Assembly (NCBI RefSeq): GCF_019578655.1
Contig: NC_063256.1
Span: 24,600,342-24,664,341, forward strand
DNA length: 64,000 nucleotides
DNA from: Ricinus communis
Taxonomy: Eukaryota; Streptophyta; Magnoliopsida; Malpighiales; Euphorbiaceae
Direction: 5' to 3'
A program made the position numbers and the translations under genes. The notes beneath the pieces were generated by a model that saw only the letters and a program-made list of their open reading frames with translations, was not told the origin of the DNA and did no database searches. This document shows, piece after piece, positions 24,025-34,140 of this stretch. Every line of letters begins with the position of its first letter. Position 1 is the stretch's first letter.

Positions 24025-24465
24025 ATAAAAAAAACTAGAATCCTCAATCCTCAATATGATCAGCCCGACCACCCTGGTCCTGCTGGGTGAAATCCGGAAT
24101 GAACAAAGGATCATCAAGCTGAGGAGACATCGGGGCATCAGCGCTATTAGCAATACTCAAAAACTGAGGCTGAAATAGGCGGTAGTGGAGGAGAAGAAAT
24201 GGACAAGGGGGTATCACCAAAACTTTCAAAGAAACCCTCAAAGTCAAAGGGTGATACCGGCACAAACGGTGGTCGAGGCGTAGGCATAGATACTTGCATC
24301 TGAGCCAACTGCTGAGAGATATCCTATAAAGAAAAATGAAAACTGTTATGGTCTTCTCTCATCTCGGTGCGCAAGGCCACAAGGTCATCTCGTAGAAGTT
24401 GGGTGGCATGTGACTGTGTTTGAAGCATCTAGCGCAAGGCTTTCACTGAATCCCTAGCTTAGTAC
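24025..24465 (-). pseudogene. C-terminal remnant of an extra ORF in Athila-like copy B
   Basis: Minus-strand frames read LLRDDLVALRTEMREDHNSF, then a break, ISQQLAQMQVSMPTPRPPFV and PVSPFDFEGFFESFGDTPLS (about 24410-24190). It is Gln/Pro-rich and looks like the low-complexity C-terminus that follows the conserved domain in the extra ORF of Athila-type elements. No conserved domain is present and it does not clearly align with 35740-36200, so the assignment rests on position and composition. It is cut at about 24465 by the rearranged Tekay-like sequence. Confidence 0.4.
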
Positions 24466-24747
24466 GGATCAACTTATCTAAATTAATAATCTAATATCAT
24501 GCTTCTTATTCTCTACTTATAATTAATATATATCTGTTCTCATAAAATAAAAATATTATTGATATACCATCATATGCCCAATGATTAAATGTAAATGCAC
24601 ATAACATGGATGATGAGAAAATGCAGGTGTTACAACTCTCCCTTCCTTAAGAAATTTCGTCCGCGAAATTTTAACAACTCACCAACATTACAATGGAATA
24701 GATGCGGGTACTTTTGTCTCATATGCTCTTCCACTTCCCAAGTTGCT
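24466..24747 (-). repeat. Tekay-like LTR start and chromodomain end, inverted
   Basis: Bases 24466-24634 match the first part of the LTR in reverse, ending gtgttaca at 24634. The polypurine complement follows, and the chromodomain tail (REATWEVEEHMRQKYPHLFH) reads on the minus strand at 24745-24660. Confidence 0.8.
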
Positions 24748-25085
24748 TCTCTTGGGAGGCTAAAGCCTAGAGAGGCTATAAAAAGTGTATAATGTGAGGA
24801 TGAGGCGGAGCAGCTTACGTGTGCGATGGGTGAGGATGAGGCGGAGCAGCACATTAAAGGGAATCCACAAGCCGTGAGAACTAACCATAATTGTTGAATT
24901 GCATTTCTTCTATGATGGTTGTAATGAATTGAGCAGAATGGTATGAATTTATACCTAAACTATGAATCATGGTAAGTTTTATGATTGGGTGGAAATTGTA
25001 TGAAGTGTATGTGATATAGATTATGTTGATTATTTATTTACTGAGCTGGAGGCTCACCCCTCTCCAAAATTTTTCATTATCAATT
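24744..25085 (+). repeat. Tekay-like LTR 3' segment, plus orientation
   Basis: cttgggaggctaaagcctag through ccaaaatttttc matches 21390-21712, including the gtgaggatgaggcgga repeats. Confidence 0.8.
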
Positions 25086-25094
25086 CATTTACTT

Positions 25095-25273
25095 ATCAAT
25101 TCATTACAACCATCATAAAAAAAAATACAATTCAGCAATTATGGTTAGTTCTCACGACATGGATCCCCTTTAATCTGCCGCTCCGCCTCATCCTCACCCA
25201 TCGCACACGTAAGGCCTCGCCTCATCCTCACATTATACACTTTTATAGCCTCTCTAGGCTTTAGCCTCCCAAG

Positions 25274-25314
<41 letters not shown>

Positions 25315-26584
25315 CATAGGGGAATCCACCATTCACATGCACATATGCACTTAACATCACAATTCAATCATTTCACTTATATCATATTCAAGCAATAACA
25401 ATTGTTCCACTCAACACCAATCATTTCCATCTCATTCATTCAAACATAAATAATATTAAGCAAATGCAACCATTCGCGGAACATTTGATTAAATATATGA
25501 ACATAGCAAATATTAACTATTTACTTACTCAAAATACACTTATTCCTTCAGCATATAAGAACCCCCTTTCTCCACCACTTCCTTTCCAGGCCTTTGAGTA
25601 CCTATCAACACATTCATCAATTCACATTTCATACATATTCCAAATATTCATGTAAATGCTAGTTCTAATGCATGACAAGATCATCCCCTCTCTAATTCAT
25701 AGGTATAACTCTTCCTCTAAGACTCTCAATTATTGTTTTAATATCATAGAAACATTTTCCATCTAGTTAAATACCAATTAAGCTTAATTTGGACTTATAT
25801 AACCCATGTTATGCCTAAAATACAGAACATCAAGGTTGCTGGAATTTTGACAATTTTCTTTCTTGACATACTTAAACTTAAATCAAGCTTAATCTCTATC
25901 CAATTATTCAATACTCTACTAATTCATGATAATCAGAACTTTAATTAATCAATGAGAGCATCAATTGAAGTTTTTCCAATTTGTAATCAAGAACCCTAAT
26001 GACAAATTAATAACACTCAAGTAACAACTCACCAATTTCAGCTTTTGGGTTGCTAATATGCTTATATCCTTTAGCTTTAGCTTGGCTCCTTCAATAGTTG
26101 GTAAAATCCTATCTTAATCTTAAGTTTTTCTAGGTATTCCACTCCCCTCTCTTATTCCAAATTTTGTGTTTTTGGCCATGTACGAATTTTAGAGAAATGA
26201 AGAGGTAAAATGAGCTTGCTCATGGTTCCAATTTCCAAGATTCATCTCTCAATGCCACCACCTACTTAAACTAGTTTTATGATCCTAAATTAATTCTTAC
26301 TAACCATATATAGGTACTAACTTTTAATTGTATCTTTTAAGTCCAATCTATTTACCCAAGCTTCAACTATTGGTTCAATTAAGTCTTAAGGCTTAATACA
26401 CATAACCCAAGTACTTAATCAACTTATCTAAATTAATAATCTAATATCATGCTTCTTATTCTCTACTTATAACTAATATATATCTGTTCTCATAAAATAA
26501 AAATATTATTGATATAGCATTATATGCCCAATGATTAAATGTAAATGCACATAACATGGATGATGAGAAAATGCAGGCGTTACA
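25095..26584 (-). repeat. Tekay-like LTR, minus orientation, 3' truncated
   Basis: Reverse complement of LTR sequence from the gatggttgta region back to the LTR start (ggcgttaca at 26584). It lies head-to-head with the preceding plus-strand segment, forming an imperfect palindrome of about 300 bp per arm around 25085-25095. Confidence 0.82.
25278..25312. repeat. (TA)n microsatellite in Tekay-like LTR
   Basis: About 17 TA dinucleotides without interruption. The other LTR copies have only a short AT stretch here (14226-14241, 21366-21383), so this is a local expansion. Confidence 0.9.
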
Positions 26585-28150
26585 ACTCTCCCTTCCTTAA
26601 GAAATTTCGTCCCTGAAATTTTAACAACGCACCAACATTACAATGGAATAGATGCGGATACTTCTGTCTCATATGCTCTTCCACTTCCCAAGTTGCTTCT
26701 CTTGGTGAATGATGACTCCACTTAATTTTGACTATAGGAATGTCTTTATTTCTCAATTTCTTAACCCTTCGATCAAGAATTTCTATCGGTTCTTCCACAT
26801 ATGTCAACTTTTTTATGATTTCTATCTCTGGCTCTCGAATGATATGACTAGGATCTGATCTATATCGCCTCAACATAGAAACGTGAAAAACATCATGAAT
26901 AAAAGACAACTCTGTAGGTAATGCTAACCTATAAGCCAATGGTCCAACTCTTTCAATAATTTCATAAGGTCCTACATACCTCGAACTCAATTTCCCTTGT
27001 TTACCAAACCTTAATATTCCTTTCCATGGTGATACTCGCAAGAAAACTTTATCACCCACAATATATTCCATTTCCCTTCGATGCAAATCAGCATAACTCT
27101 TTTATGCATCTGTGCTACTTTCAAATTCTTTTTAACTATCTCTATTTTATCCACTGTTTCTTGTACCAATTCTGGACCTTCAAGCTGTCTTAAACCTTCA
27201 ACATCCCAGCATACTGGACTTCTACATTTCCTCCTATACAAAGCTTCATATGGAACCATACCGATACTAGAATGAAAATTGTTGTTATACGCAAATTACA
27301 TCTGTGGTATGTAATCATCCCAGTTACCCTTGAACTCAAGTGTGCAAGCCCTCGTCATATCTTCTAAAGTCTGAATAGTTCTTTCTGATTGCCCATCTGT
27401 TTGAGGATGAAAAGTTGTACTGAAATGAAGCTTAGTACCATATGCTTTCTGGAAACTCTCCCAGAAATGAGAAGTAAATCTGGGAACCCTATCTGATACA
27501 ATAGATATAGGCACACCATGCAATCTAACAATCTCATAAATATACAATTCAGCAAGTTTATTAAGTGAATCTGTTTGCTTCACAGGTAAGAAATGAGCAC
27601 ATTCAGTAAATCAATCAACAATTACCCAAATAGCATCATCCTTGTTAAATGTACGCGGCAGTCCCATAACAAAATCCATAGTAATCTTATCCCACTTCCA
27701 CACAGGTATAGATAAAGAATGAAGTTTACCTGTAGGTGCCTGGTGCTCTCATTTCACTTGCTGACATGTCAAACACTTACTCACAAATTCTGCCACATCC
27801 TTCTTCATTGTTGGCCACCAATAATAAGGCTTCAAATTTTTGTACATTTTAGTACTTCCAGGATGCATTACATAAGGTGCATAGTGCGCTTCATGCATGA
27901 TTTCCTTTCTCAAATCCCTTACATTAGGTACACATACACGATTTCTATTCAATAACACACCATCATCTTTCAACACAAATTGTGTATTCTTTCGTTCTTG
28001 TACTCTACCCTTCATCCTTTGCAAATAAGAATCTTCACACTGTGCATCTTTAATTTTATCTCCAATCAAAGGCTTTACTTATAATGTGGCTAACAGATCA
28101 TCGTCATAAACATAAAACTTCACATCCATAGCTCTAAGTGTAACTAAATA
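26585..28150 (-). pseudogene. integrase and chromodomain remnant, second Tekay-like copy
   Basis: Minus strand from the right: zinc-binding region in 28069-27749 (HPGSTKMYKNLKPYYWWP, CLTCQQVK), catalytic core with HPQTDGQSERTIQTLEDM in 27583-27296, linker in 27259-27011, then an intact 168-codon stretch 27086-26580 containing the GPYEIIERVGPLAY module and the whole chromodomain without the stop found in the complete element at 19603. Stops near 27610 and 27300 and a frameshift near 27090 break the core. RT, RNase H and gag are absent. The polypurine complement sits at 26585-26600. Confidence 0.88.
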
Positions 28151-28239
28151 TTGACCTATCTACATGTAGTATATAATCTACGGCGCTTGTAGGCTTCCTG
28201 GCTAATGTCTATTGGTTAGCATGTAATGGGGGTGTGACA
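28148..28239 (+). repeat. Tekay-like LTR 3' end fragment
   Basis: attgacctatctacatgtag through gggggtgtgaca matches 14814-14904. It is followed by tggtatca at 28240-28247, like a primer-binding-site start, after which the sequence changes to pararetrovirus. Confidence 0.8.
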
Positions 28240-28247
28240 TGGTATCA

Positions 28248-29519
28248 TTTTTAAAGCTAAAGATTCAAAGATTATTTTTCCTTTTTTAGAAAAACCCAAG
28301 AAAAGAAATCTTAATCTTATAAAAGCTCACTCAATTTATAATTTTGAGATAAATGCTTTAATTAAAGGAAAACAAACCCAGCTTTTTCATCTAAAACAAG
28401 ATATGAGTTTAAAAAGAATCCAAAGCCAATTGCAAAATGAATTTGTACAAAGAAAAATTTCTGATAAAAGATTTTAGTGAAAAACAAATTCCTACCAAAG
28501 CCAGGCCTATCCAAATGAATGAAACTCTTGAAAGACATTGTAGAGTAGAAATAAAAGATGAAGAACAAAAAGGCTTAATTACCAAATCCAGATCCCCCTA
28601 GTCGTGTGCAGCTTTCTATGTCAACAAAAATAGTGAAATAGAAAGAGGAACACCAAGATTGGTGATTAATTACAAACCTTTGAATAAAGCTCTAAAGTGG
28701 ATTATATACCCTATTCCAAACAAAAAAAGATCTTCTTCAAAAGCTTCATTCTGCTTTTATTTTTTCAAAGTTTGATATGAAATCAATATTTTGGCAAATC
28801 GAGATTCATCCTAAAGATCGGTACAAAATTGCATTTACAGTTCCATTTGGTCAATACGAATGGAATGTGATGCCTTTTGGATTAAAAAATGCTTCTTCTG
28901 AATTTCAAAAAAACATGAATGACATTTTCAATCCTTATTCAAAGTTTTGCATTGTTTATATCGATGATGTGTTAATCTTTTCAAATTCTCTAAAGCAACA
29001 TTTGAAACATTTGGAGACATTTTTATATGTTGTTAAGAAAAATGGTCTAGTTGTTTCAAAGTCCAAGGTATCTTTATTCCAAACAAAAATTAGATTTTTT
29101 GGACACTACATCTCCCGGGGAACTATTACCCCAATTGAAAGGTCTATAGCTCTTACTTCAAAATTTCCAGATAAAATTTTGGAAAAAACTCAATTACAAA
29201 GGCTCCTTGGCAATTTAAATTATGTCATGGATTTTTATCCAAATTTAAACTGTTTAGCAAAACCCCTCCATGATAGATTAAAGAAAAATCCCCCTGCATG
29301 GACTGATGAGCATACAAAGATTGTCCAAAGCATTAAAAAGCAAGTTTCTGAAATTCCATGTCTACACCGAGCTGATCCATCTGCATTCAAAATTGTTGAA
29401 ACTGATGCATCAAATTTAGGTTATGGTGGAATTCTCAAACAAGTTCAAAATAAAAAAGAATGCATTGTCTAGTTTACTTCTGCACACCAGAATGATACTC
29501 AAAAGAATTATTCAACTAT
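28248..29519 (+). pseudogene. endogenous Caulimoviridae-like pararetrovirus fragment (RT/RNase H)
   Basis: The main open stretch is 28777-29472. It carries FWQIEIHPKDRYKIAFTVPF, MPFGLKNASSEFQK, the polymerase box YIDDVLIFSNS, LNYVMDFYPNLNCLAKPL and the RNase H start ETDASNLGYGG. This combination is characteristic of plant pararetroviruses rather than of LTR elements. Upstream, 28500-28720 encodes the first part of RT in another frame, with an in-frame TAG at 28599-28601 and a frame change near 28720. RNase H stops at 29470-29472. No movement protein, coat protein or intergenic region is present. It is a decayed, non-functional fossil, cut at its right end by an LTR. Confidence 0.85.
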
Positions 29520-30878
29520 TGATGTGCGTAAAATACACACATCTAAATGGGGTTTTTAAGATTGATTTTATGGACATTTGGATGTGAATTGGTCTCAACA
29601 CTCACCCTATATGTATGTTTGTGTGCATTAGGTCCAAAAGAGGTGAAAGGATGATAAAGGAAAGAATTGGAGCATAATTGGACGTCAAAGCTGCCGAAAC
29701 GAGCTAAGTATGCCAACACGGCCGTGTTGGATGCATCAAACATGAAAGAAAAAGAAGCTTTTAGGGAGCACGACCACAGAGAGTAACACGGCCAGGAACA
29801 CCAGCCCGTGTCCCCAACACGGCCAGGGACACGGCCGTGTTGGAGGCGACAGGGGGTATTAATTAAAAGAATGAAGAGAGGAAAAGGAGAAGGCGGCTAG
29901 GGTTAGAACGTCCCAAACCCTAATTTTTCTTTACCTAAGGGTTTTCTGAGCTGAAACGAAGAGAAAAGGAGACTTGGATCAAGGTTTCAACCGGATTCCC
30001 TTCAAAGATTGAAGATTGGGCGAGGTTCGTTGATTGGTTTTCAAATCGAGCAAGAGGAACAAGAATCGATTCAATTCGAGTGAAAGGATTTGGGGCTGTT
30101 TACTCTCATCTAAGGGTGTAATCCGGTTTTCTCTACCTTTACTCATTGTTGTAATTGAATTCTTGTGTATTTTGATAATGAACATGATTAGCTAGACAGA
30201 CTAAATCCATTAGGATTTCTTTACTATGTTGGCTTAGTGTTATATTGTTGGATTGTTTGGATTAGTTTTGTATTCTTCTTGCTTTCAGTATTAATAAGAT
30301 AATGCATTATTCATGAGACGTTGTGAATTGTGTGGTTAGATTGCTTTGTGTGATTGAGAAGTCCATTTGGCAATTGGAATTTTGAATAGCAAGAACTGGT
30401 TAATAATCGCTTAGAGATAAGGATAATTAACTAGCCGGATTAAGAATTAACAAAGCTTAATAGAGGCAGATTAAAGCTTAATGCTAATTTAAGAATCAAT
30501 CGTTAGGAAGAGATTCCAACTTTAGGTTATTAGGTTTAGGAATTCGGTTATCGGGAGAGAGAAACCGAATTCAGTTAAGAATTCGTCCACAGGTAGCATA
30601 ATTAGACTCACCGATCCTTTATCTTTTGTTTGATTGCCAACTAGTTTAGATTCCCTTTGGGTTTGTCTTCTTGTCTTGATTATTTCATTTATCAATTACT
30701 CTTGCATCTCCCTTAGGACTTAACTTGTAGCTATTAGTTAGTTTAGAAATTATTTGTCGCTAATTTTAGGTTAATATAAGAAAGAACAAAGGAGTAACTC
30801 TGGGCTTTCACTTTCCCGAGAAATATGACCTTGATACTCGCCATTAGTGCTAGACTGCATCGATAGGTACACTGCCTT
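29520..30878 (+). repeat. LTR of family 5a, 3' truncated
   Basis: Starts tgatgtgcgtaaaatacaca, the same end as the LTRs of the element at 43359-50381 read on the minus strand. It ends at cactgcctt (30878), about 35 bp short of the complete U5 end. GC-rich inverted motifs lie at 29784-29845, including an 11-bp stem 29814-29824/29833-29843. No partner LTR in the same orientation is found, so it is a solo or truncated copy. Confidence 0.82.
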
Positions 30879-31546
30879 GTAATTTTGTATGTACTCGGGG
30901 AATTGCCATAGCAAATCTTCACGTTCCCATGTAACCTCGGTGTCGGGCAGATTTTTCCACTTCACCAAGTATTCGGTCTAGTTCGGTACTCCTCTTCATC
31001 TTATCACTCTATCCACAAGGATGCACTCGATTTCCTTGTCGAACTCGGTTACAACAGCCGTTGGAGCTCTTTTAGATTCGCCACAGCTAGGATCTTCCTT
31101 GTCTACGTGGTATGGCTTAAGCATACTCACATGGAAGACATTATGGATCTTTAACCTTGAGGGGAGTTGGAGATGGTAGGCAGCAGCACCAACATGCTTC
31201 ACAATTAGGAACGGGCCTTTTCGTATCGCCTTACCAATCCTTTGTGCACATGGCAAAGGGACTTGAATTGATCAGGCAGCAACTTCACCATCACCAAGTC
31301 GCTAGTGCTATATTCCTTGGGGCGCCTCTTCACGTCAGCCCACTTCTTCATGCGCTTTACTGCCTTGTCGAGGCATGCCCTTGTGATATCTGCCACTTCG
31401 TGCCATTCCCTCGTAAATTTATAGGCAGAAAGGTTGACTCCTCTATAGCTAGCAGCAATAGCATTTGGCGCCAATGGCTGCTGTCCCATGATGACTTCGA
31501 AGGGACTTTTATTCAAAGTCCGATATTCTATGCATATGCATGGCAA
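30879..31546 (-). pseudogene. integrase C-terminus and chromodomain
   Basis: 31546-31205 reads NKSPFEVIMGQQPLAPNAIA then the linker EWHEVADITRACLDKAVKRMKK. 31256-30996 has GPFLIVKHVGAAAYHLQLP and HNVFHVSMLKPYHVDKED, the GPF/Y module. A chromodomain tail, VKWKNLPDTEVTWEREDLLW, lies at 30968-30890 and is cut at 30879. The catalytic DDE core is missing because of the deletion at about 31512. Confidence 0.85.
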
Positions 31547-32700
31547 CCCATTTTCCTTTGAAAGAGGACTGGCGCACCATATGGGGCCTTCAATGGCTGG
31601 ATGTAGCCCGAATCAAGTAGATCTTGGAGCTGTTTCCTCAATTCAGCTAGCTCCGGAGGTGCCATGCGGTAGGGTGCCATGGCAGGAGGTTTAGCACCAG
31701 GCTCGAGCTCAATGTGGTGATCCATATCTAGCTTTGGTGGCAACTTCTGCGGCAGCTTCGGTGGCATTACGTCCTTGTACTCGTCAAAGACTACTTCGAT
31801 GGATGGTGGCAAAGGCGGGGCAGATTGCTCAACATCATCCTCCTCGTTGAGCTCTCTCATGGTTGCGATATAACACTCCCCGTTCTTAAGACCCCACTTG
31901 AATTGCAAGGCAGAAATCATAGCGGGTTTAGATTTCGCCATGCTCTTCAAGGGGATCATTCGAAGCTTGGGACTGTCGAGGATCAACAAAGAGCTCATAT
32001 AAGGGACCGAAATGGCATAGGCCTTATAAAAGAATGCTAGACCAAAGACAGCCTTAAAATCATCCATAGGCACTACAGTAAAGTCTAGTGTAGCTTGCCA
32101 ATCACTGACTTGCACCTTCACATTTTCCGCGATGCCATTCCCAGGCTTTGCCTCCGAGTTGACAGCCTTAATAGTGCCGACTCCTTTGGACAGCTTTAAG
32201 CCTAGGCGCTTCGCCTCGTGCACGTCCAAGAAGTTGTGCATAGCACCTGTATCGAGCATAGGGCAGGCAGATTTGCCCTCAGTGAAAGCGTCCACGTAGA
32301 GCAGGCCTCTCTCCTTGGAGACTGAGCGAGAGAGGAGCTTTGATAGCGCACATAAGTGCTGTAAAGATCCCATGCCAGCTTGGGGTTCTTCTTGGCATTT
32401 ATCTTTATTAAATTCTGCCACAATGGCATTCATGGCCTTACGGTTTGGGCAGTCCCTCACCCAATGTGGACCATCGCAAATGAAGCAAGGCTTGGGCAGT
32501 TTAGAGGTAGTGGATTTCTCCTTATGCGACAAGTTCTTGTCGTGCTTTGAGTTGCCGCCAGAGGACTTCTGGTAGCCACTCTCCTTGCCTTTGTTGAAGT
32601 CCCTCTTTTGGGCTCCTCCACTCTTAGAAGAGCTAGGTTTCTTGCCCTTGTCTTAAGTGGAGTAGTCCTTGAGGTTCTCCACGACGACAATTGCTTCGTC
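31512..32700 (-). pseudogene. gag C-terminus, protease and RT start
   Basis: An open stretch 32532-31528 carries a CCHC knuckle, CFICDGPHWVRDC, then a spacer and a retropepsin with active site CPMLDTGAMHNFLD and the FTVVPMDDFKAVFGLAFF region. The RT entry DMDHHIELEPGAKPPAMAPY and MAPPELAELRKQLQDLLDSG follow. RT breaks off at about 31512 after EYRTLNK, in a different frame. A stop near 32655 separates this from upstream gag. The protease Asp is present. Confidence 0.88.
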
Positions 32701-33445
32701 AAGGGTCTGCACTACGCGTCGTTCGAGCTCCATCTTCACCAAATCCTTTAACCCGTCCTTGAAATCAAAGAGGAGTTAATCGTCGGTCAAGTCTGGAATC
32801 TCTAGCATAAGGGTCATGAACTGCTTGACGTACTCGGCAATGCTTCCCGTTTGCCTTAGCCTACGCAACCTGCTTCGTACCTCATCGTTGGCATTGTGAG
32901 GCACAAATTACTTGCGGAGTTCAGTCTTAAACTGCTCCCACGTGTTAATGATGCAAAGTCCTTTCTCCCTTTCGGAATGTTTCCTTCTCCACCATAGTTG
33001 GGTGGAATCCCTTAGGAAGATGGCGGCATTGCTAATCTTTGAGAAGTCATCCATGACGTTCATCGCCTTGTAGTATTATTCAAGACTGAACAAGAAATTT
33101 TCCACTGTAGAGGCATTGCGCATACTATTGTACATGGCAAGCTTGGGGACTTTCAGTCCGCGAGGGGCAGCGGAACTAGTAGCAGCAGTAGTGCTTGTCG
33201 AGGGTCGACTACCTCAATGAAGAGCATCCATCTCCCTGTGAAGCTCCTTTAGTTCATCTCGCAGGGACTTTTGTTAATCAGTGAACTCCTCCCTTAGGGA
33301 GCATAGTTCTCCCCGGAAGGCTTTGCCAAGGTCTTTGATCATTGCCTTGGCAGCCCTCATGATCTTCATGTTGTCATGGATGAGGTTGTCAACCTGATCG
33401 CTGAGCTCGCCATTACTCGAATCACTTCAACCAGCGGTACCTAGG
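32701..33445 (-). pseudogene. gag N-terminal part (heavily broken)
   Basis: Minus-strand frames preserve short gag-like pieces around 33100-32700, such as the region encoding LRRLRQTGSIAEYVKQFM and ELKTELRKXF-like sequence, but no long ORF remains. The stretch 33250-33445 encodes a Leu/Glu-rich, probably coiled-coil, N-terminus. I call it gag from position between the primer site and the zinc knuckle. Confidence 0.6.
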
Positions 33446-33452
33446 ATTCAAA

Positions 33453-33469
33453 CCGTTGCTCTGATACCA
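33453..33469 (-). promoter_or_regulatory. primer-binding site, initiator Met tRNA type
   Basis: Minus strand TGGTATCAGAGCAACGG, a perfect match to the usual plant iMet primer site core. Confidence 0.9.
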
Positions 33470-33724
33470 CCTATTACAAAACTTAGGCTTAGAGGTTAGC
33501 CAAGTCGCACGACACTTAGTTAACTTGTGTGTCAAAGTCGAACTAAGTAAGCCTAGATATGAGTTGGAAGGGATTTTAGGTGAGCAAAGTAGGCAGCAAG
33601 GGTTTAGGACTAGAATAGAGTGGAGTTAGGAGCACTTAAGCTTGAAAGTATGGAGAGCTTTATTGATGTTTCCAACCTTCTTCCTTATCTCTTCTTCTTT
33701 TTACAAATGAGGAATGGAGAGGGG

Positions 33725-33732
33725 TATTTATA
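33725..33732 (-). promoter_or_regulatory. LTR core promoter TATA box
   Basis: Minus strand reads GCCTATAAATACCCCTCTCC around this position, a strong plant TATA context with a C-rich stretch downstream. Confidence 0.75.
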
Positions 33733-33769
33733 GGCATGGATGGCTACCATTCCCACCTCCTTAAAAGAA

Positions 33770-34050
33770 TGTTCTAGATTCTACTTATGTCTATACATGT
33801 CTAGAATATTATAGAGTAGTTTATATGGGTCTAGAATATTCTAGACTAGTCTAGTATGTACAAGTAGTGTCCATACCCTTCTAGAATATTCTGAAAGTAT
33901 CTACACCCTTCTAGATTATTCTAGAAGTGTCTAGACGATTCTAGATTGTTCTAAAAAGTTCTAGACTATTCTAGAGTGTTCTAAAGTGTTCTAGAGTACA
34001 CTAGAGAATTCTACTTTATTCAAAAGTGTTCTAGAGAATTTCGCACTACT
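33770..34050. repeat. array of TCTAGA / GAATATTC half-sites
   Basis: About twenty ctaga-type motifs in 280 bp, spaced roughly 10-15 bp. Perfect heat-shock-element triplets include TTC-TA-GAA-TA-TTC at 33879-33891, GAATATTC at 33834-33841, and TTC-TA-GAA at 33919-33926. It sits immediately upstream of the TATA box in minus-strand sense. Confidence 0.85.
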
Positions 34051-34140
34051 CTAGCACTCTCGGTGAGATTCTTAGATTCCAGCTCCACGGTGTGACGTAT
34101 GGACAGGCCTTGCTCGGCTAAGATGAGGCGGGTTGTGATA

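Larger units (their letters stand above)
24466..28239. mobile_element. rearranged Tekay-like fragment with inverted LTR segments
   Basis: Five pieces of the 12620-22053 family are joined in alternating orientation: minus LTR start plus chromodomain end (24466-24747), plus-strand LTR 3' part (24744-25085), minus-strand LTR (about 25095-26584), minus-strand chromodomain and integrase (26585-28150), plus-strand LTR end (28148-28239). Two joints have short shared sequence: cttgg at 24743-24749 and atatt at 28148-28152. The structure is not that of a simple insertion. Confidence 0.8.
30879..34096 (-). mobile_element. internally deleted chromovirus (Galadriel-like?)
   Basis: Minus strand: LTR (33471-34096), iMet primer site, gag remnants, protease, start of RT, then directly the end of integrase and a chromodomain. 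Most of RT, all RNase H and the integrase core are missing. The 3' LTR is absent; the element is truncated at 30879 against another LTR. It is more GC-rich than its neighbours, and its protein motifs differ from the CRM-like and Tekay-like elements. The clade name is a guess. Confidence 0.8.
33471..34096 (-). repeat. 5' LTR of the deleted chromovirus
   Basis: Lies between the primer site and ggtgtgacg at 34088-34096, which resembles the TGTCACACC start of many plant LTRs on the minus strand. Exact ends are uncertain; no clear CA is present beside the primer site. A TATA box is at 33725-33732, and a TCTAGA-rich array lies upstream of it (33770-34050). Confidence 0.7.

Noticed and set aside
28248..29519. 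A potentially active virus integrant
   Set aside because: Only an RT/RNase H fragment is present, it has a stop and a frame change, and no other viral genes or terminal regions are in the window.
31157..31561. 134-codon plus-strand open frame
   Set aside because: It is antisense to the integrase C-terminal region, which has clear family motifs.
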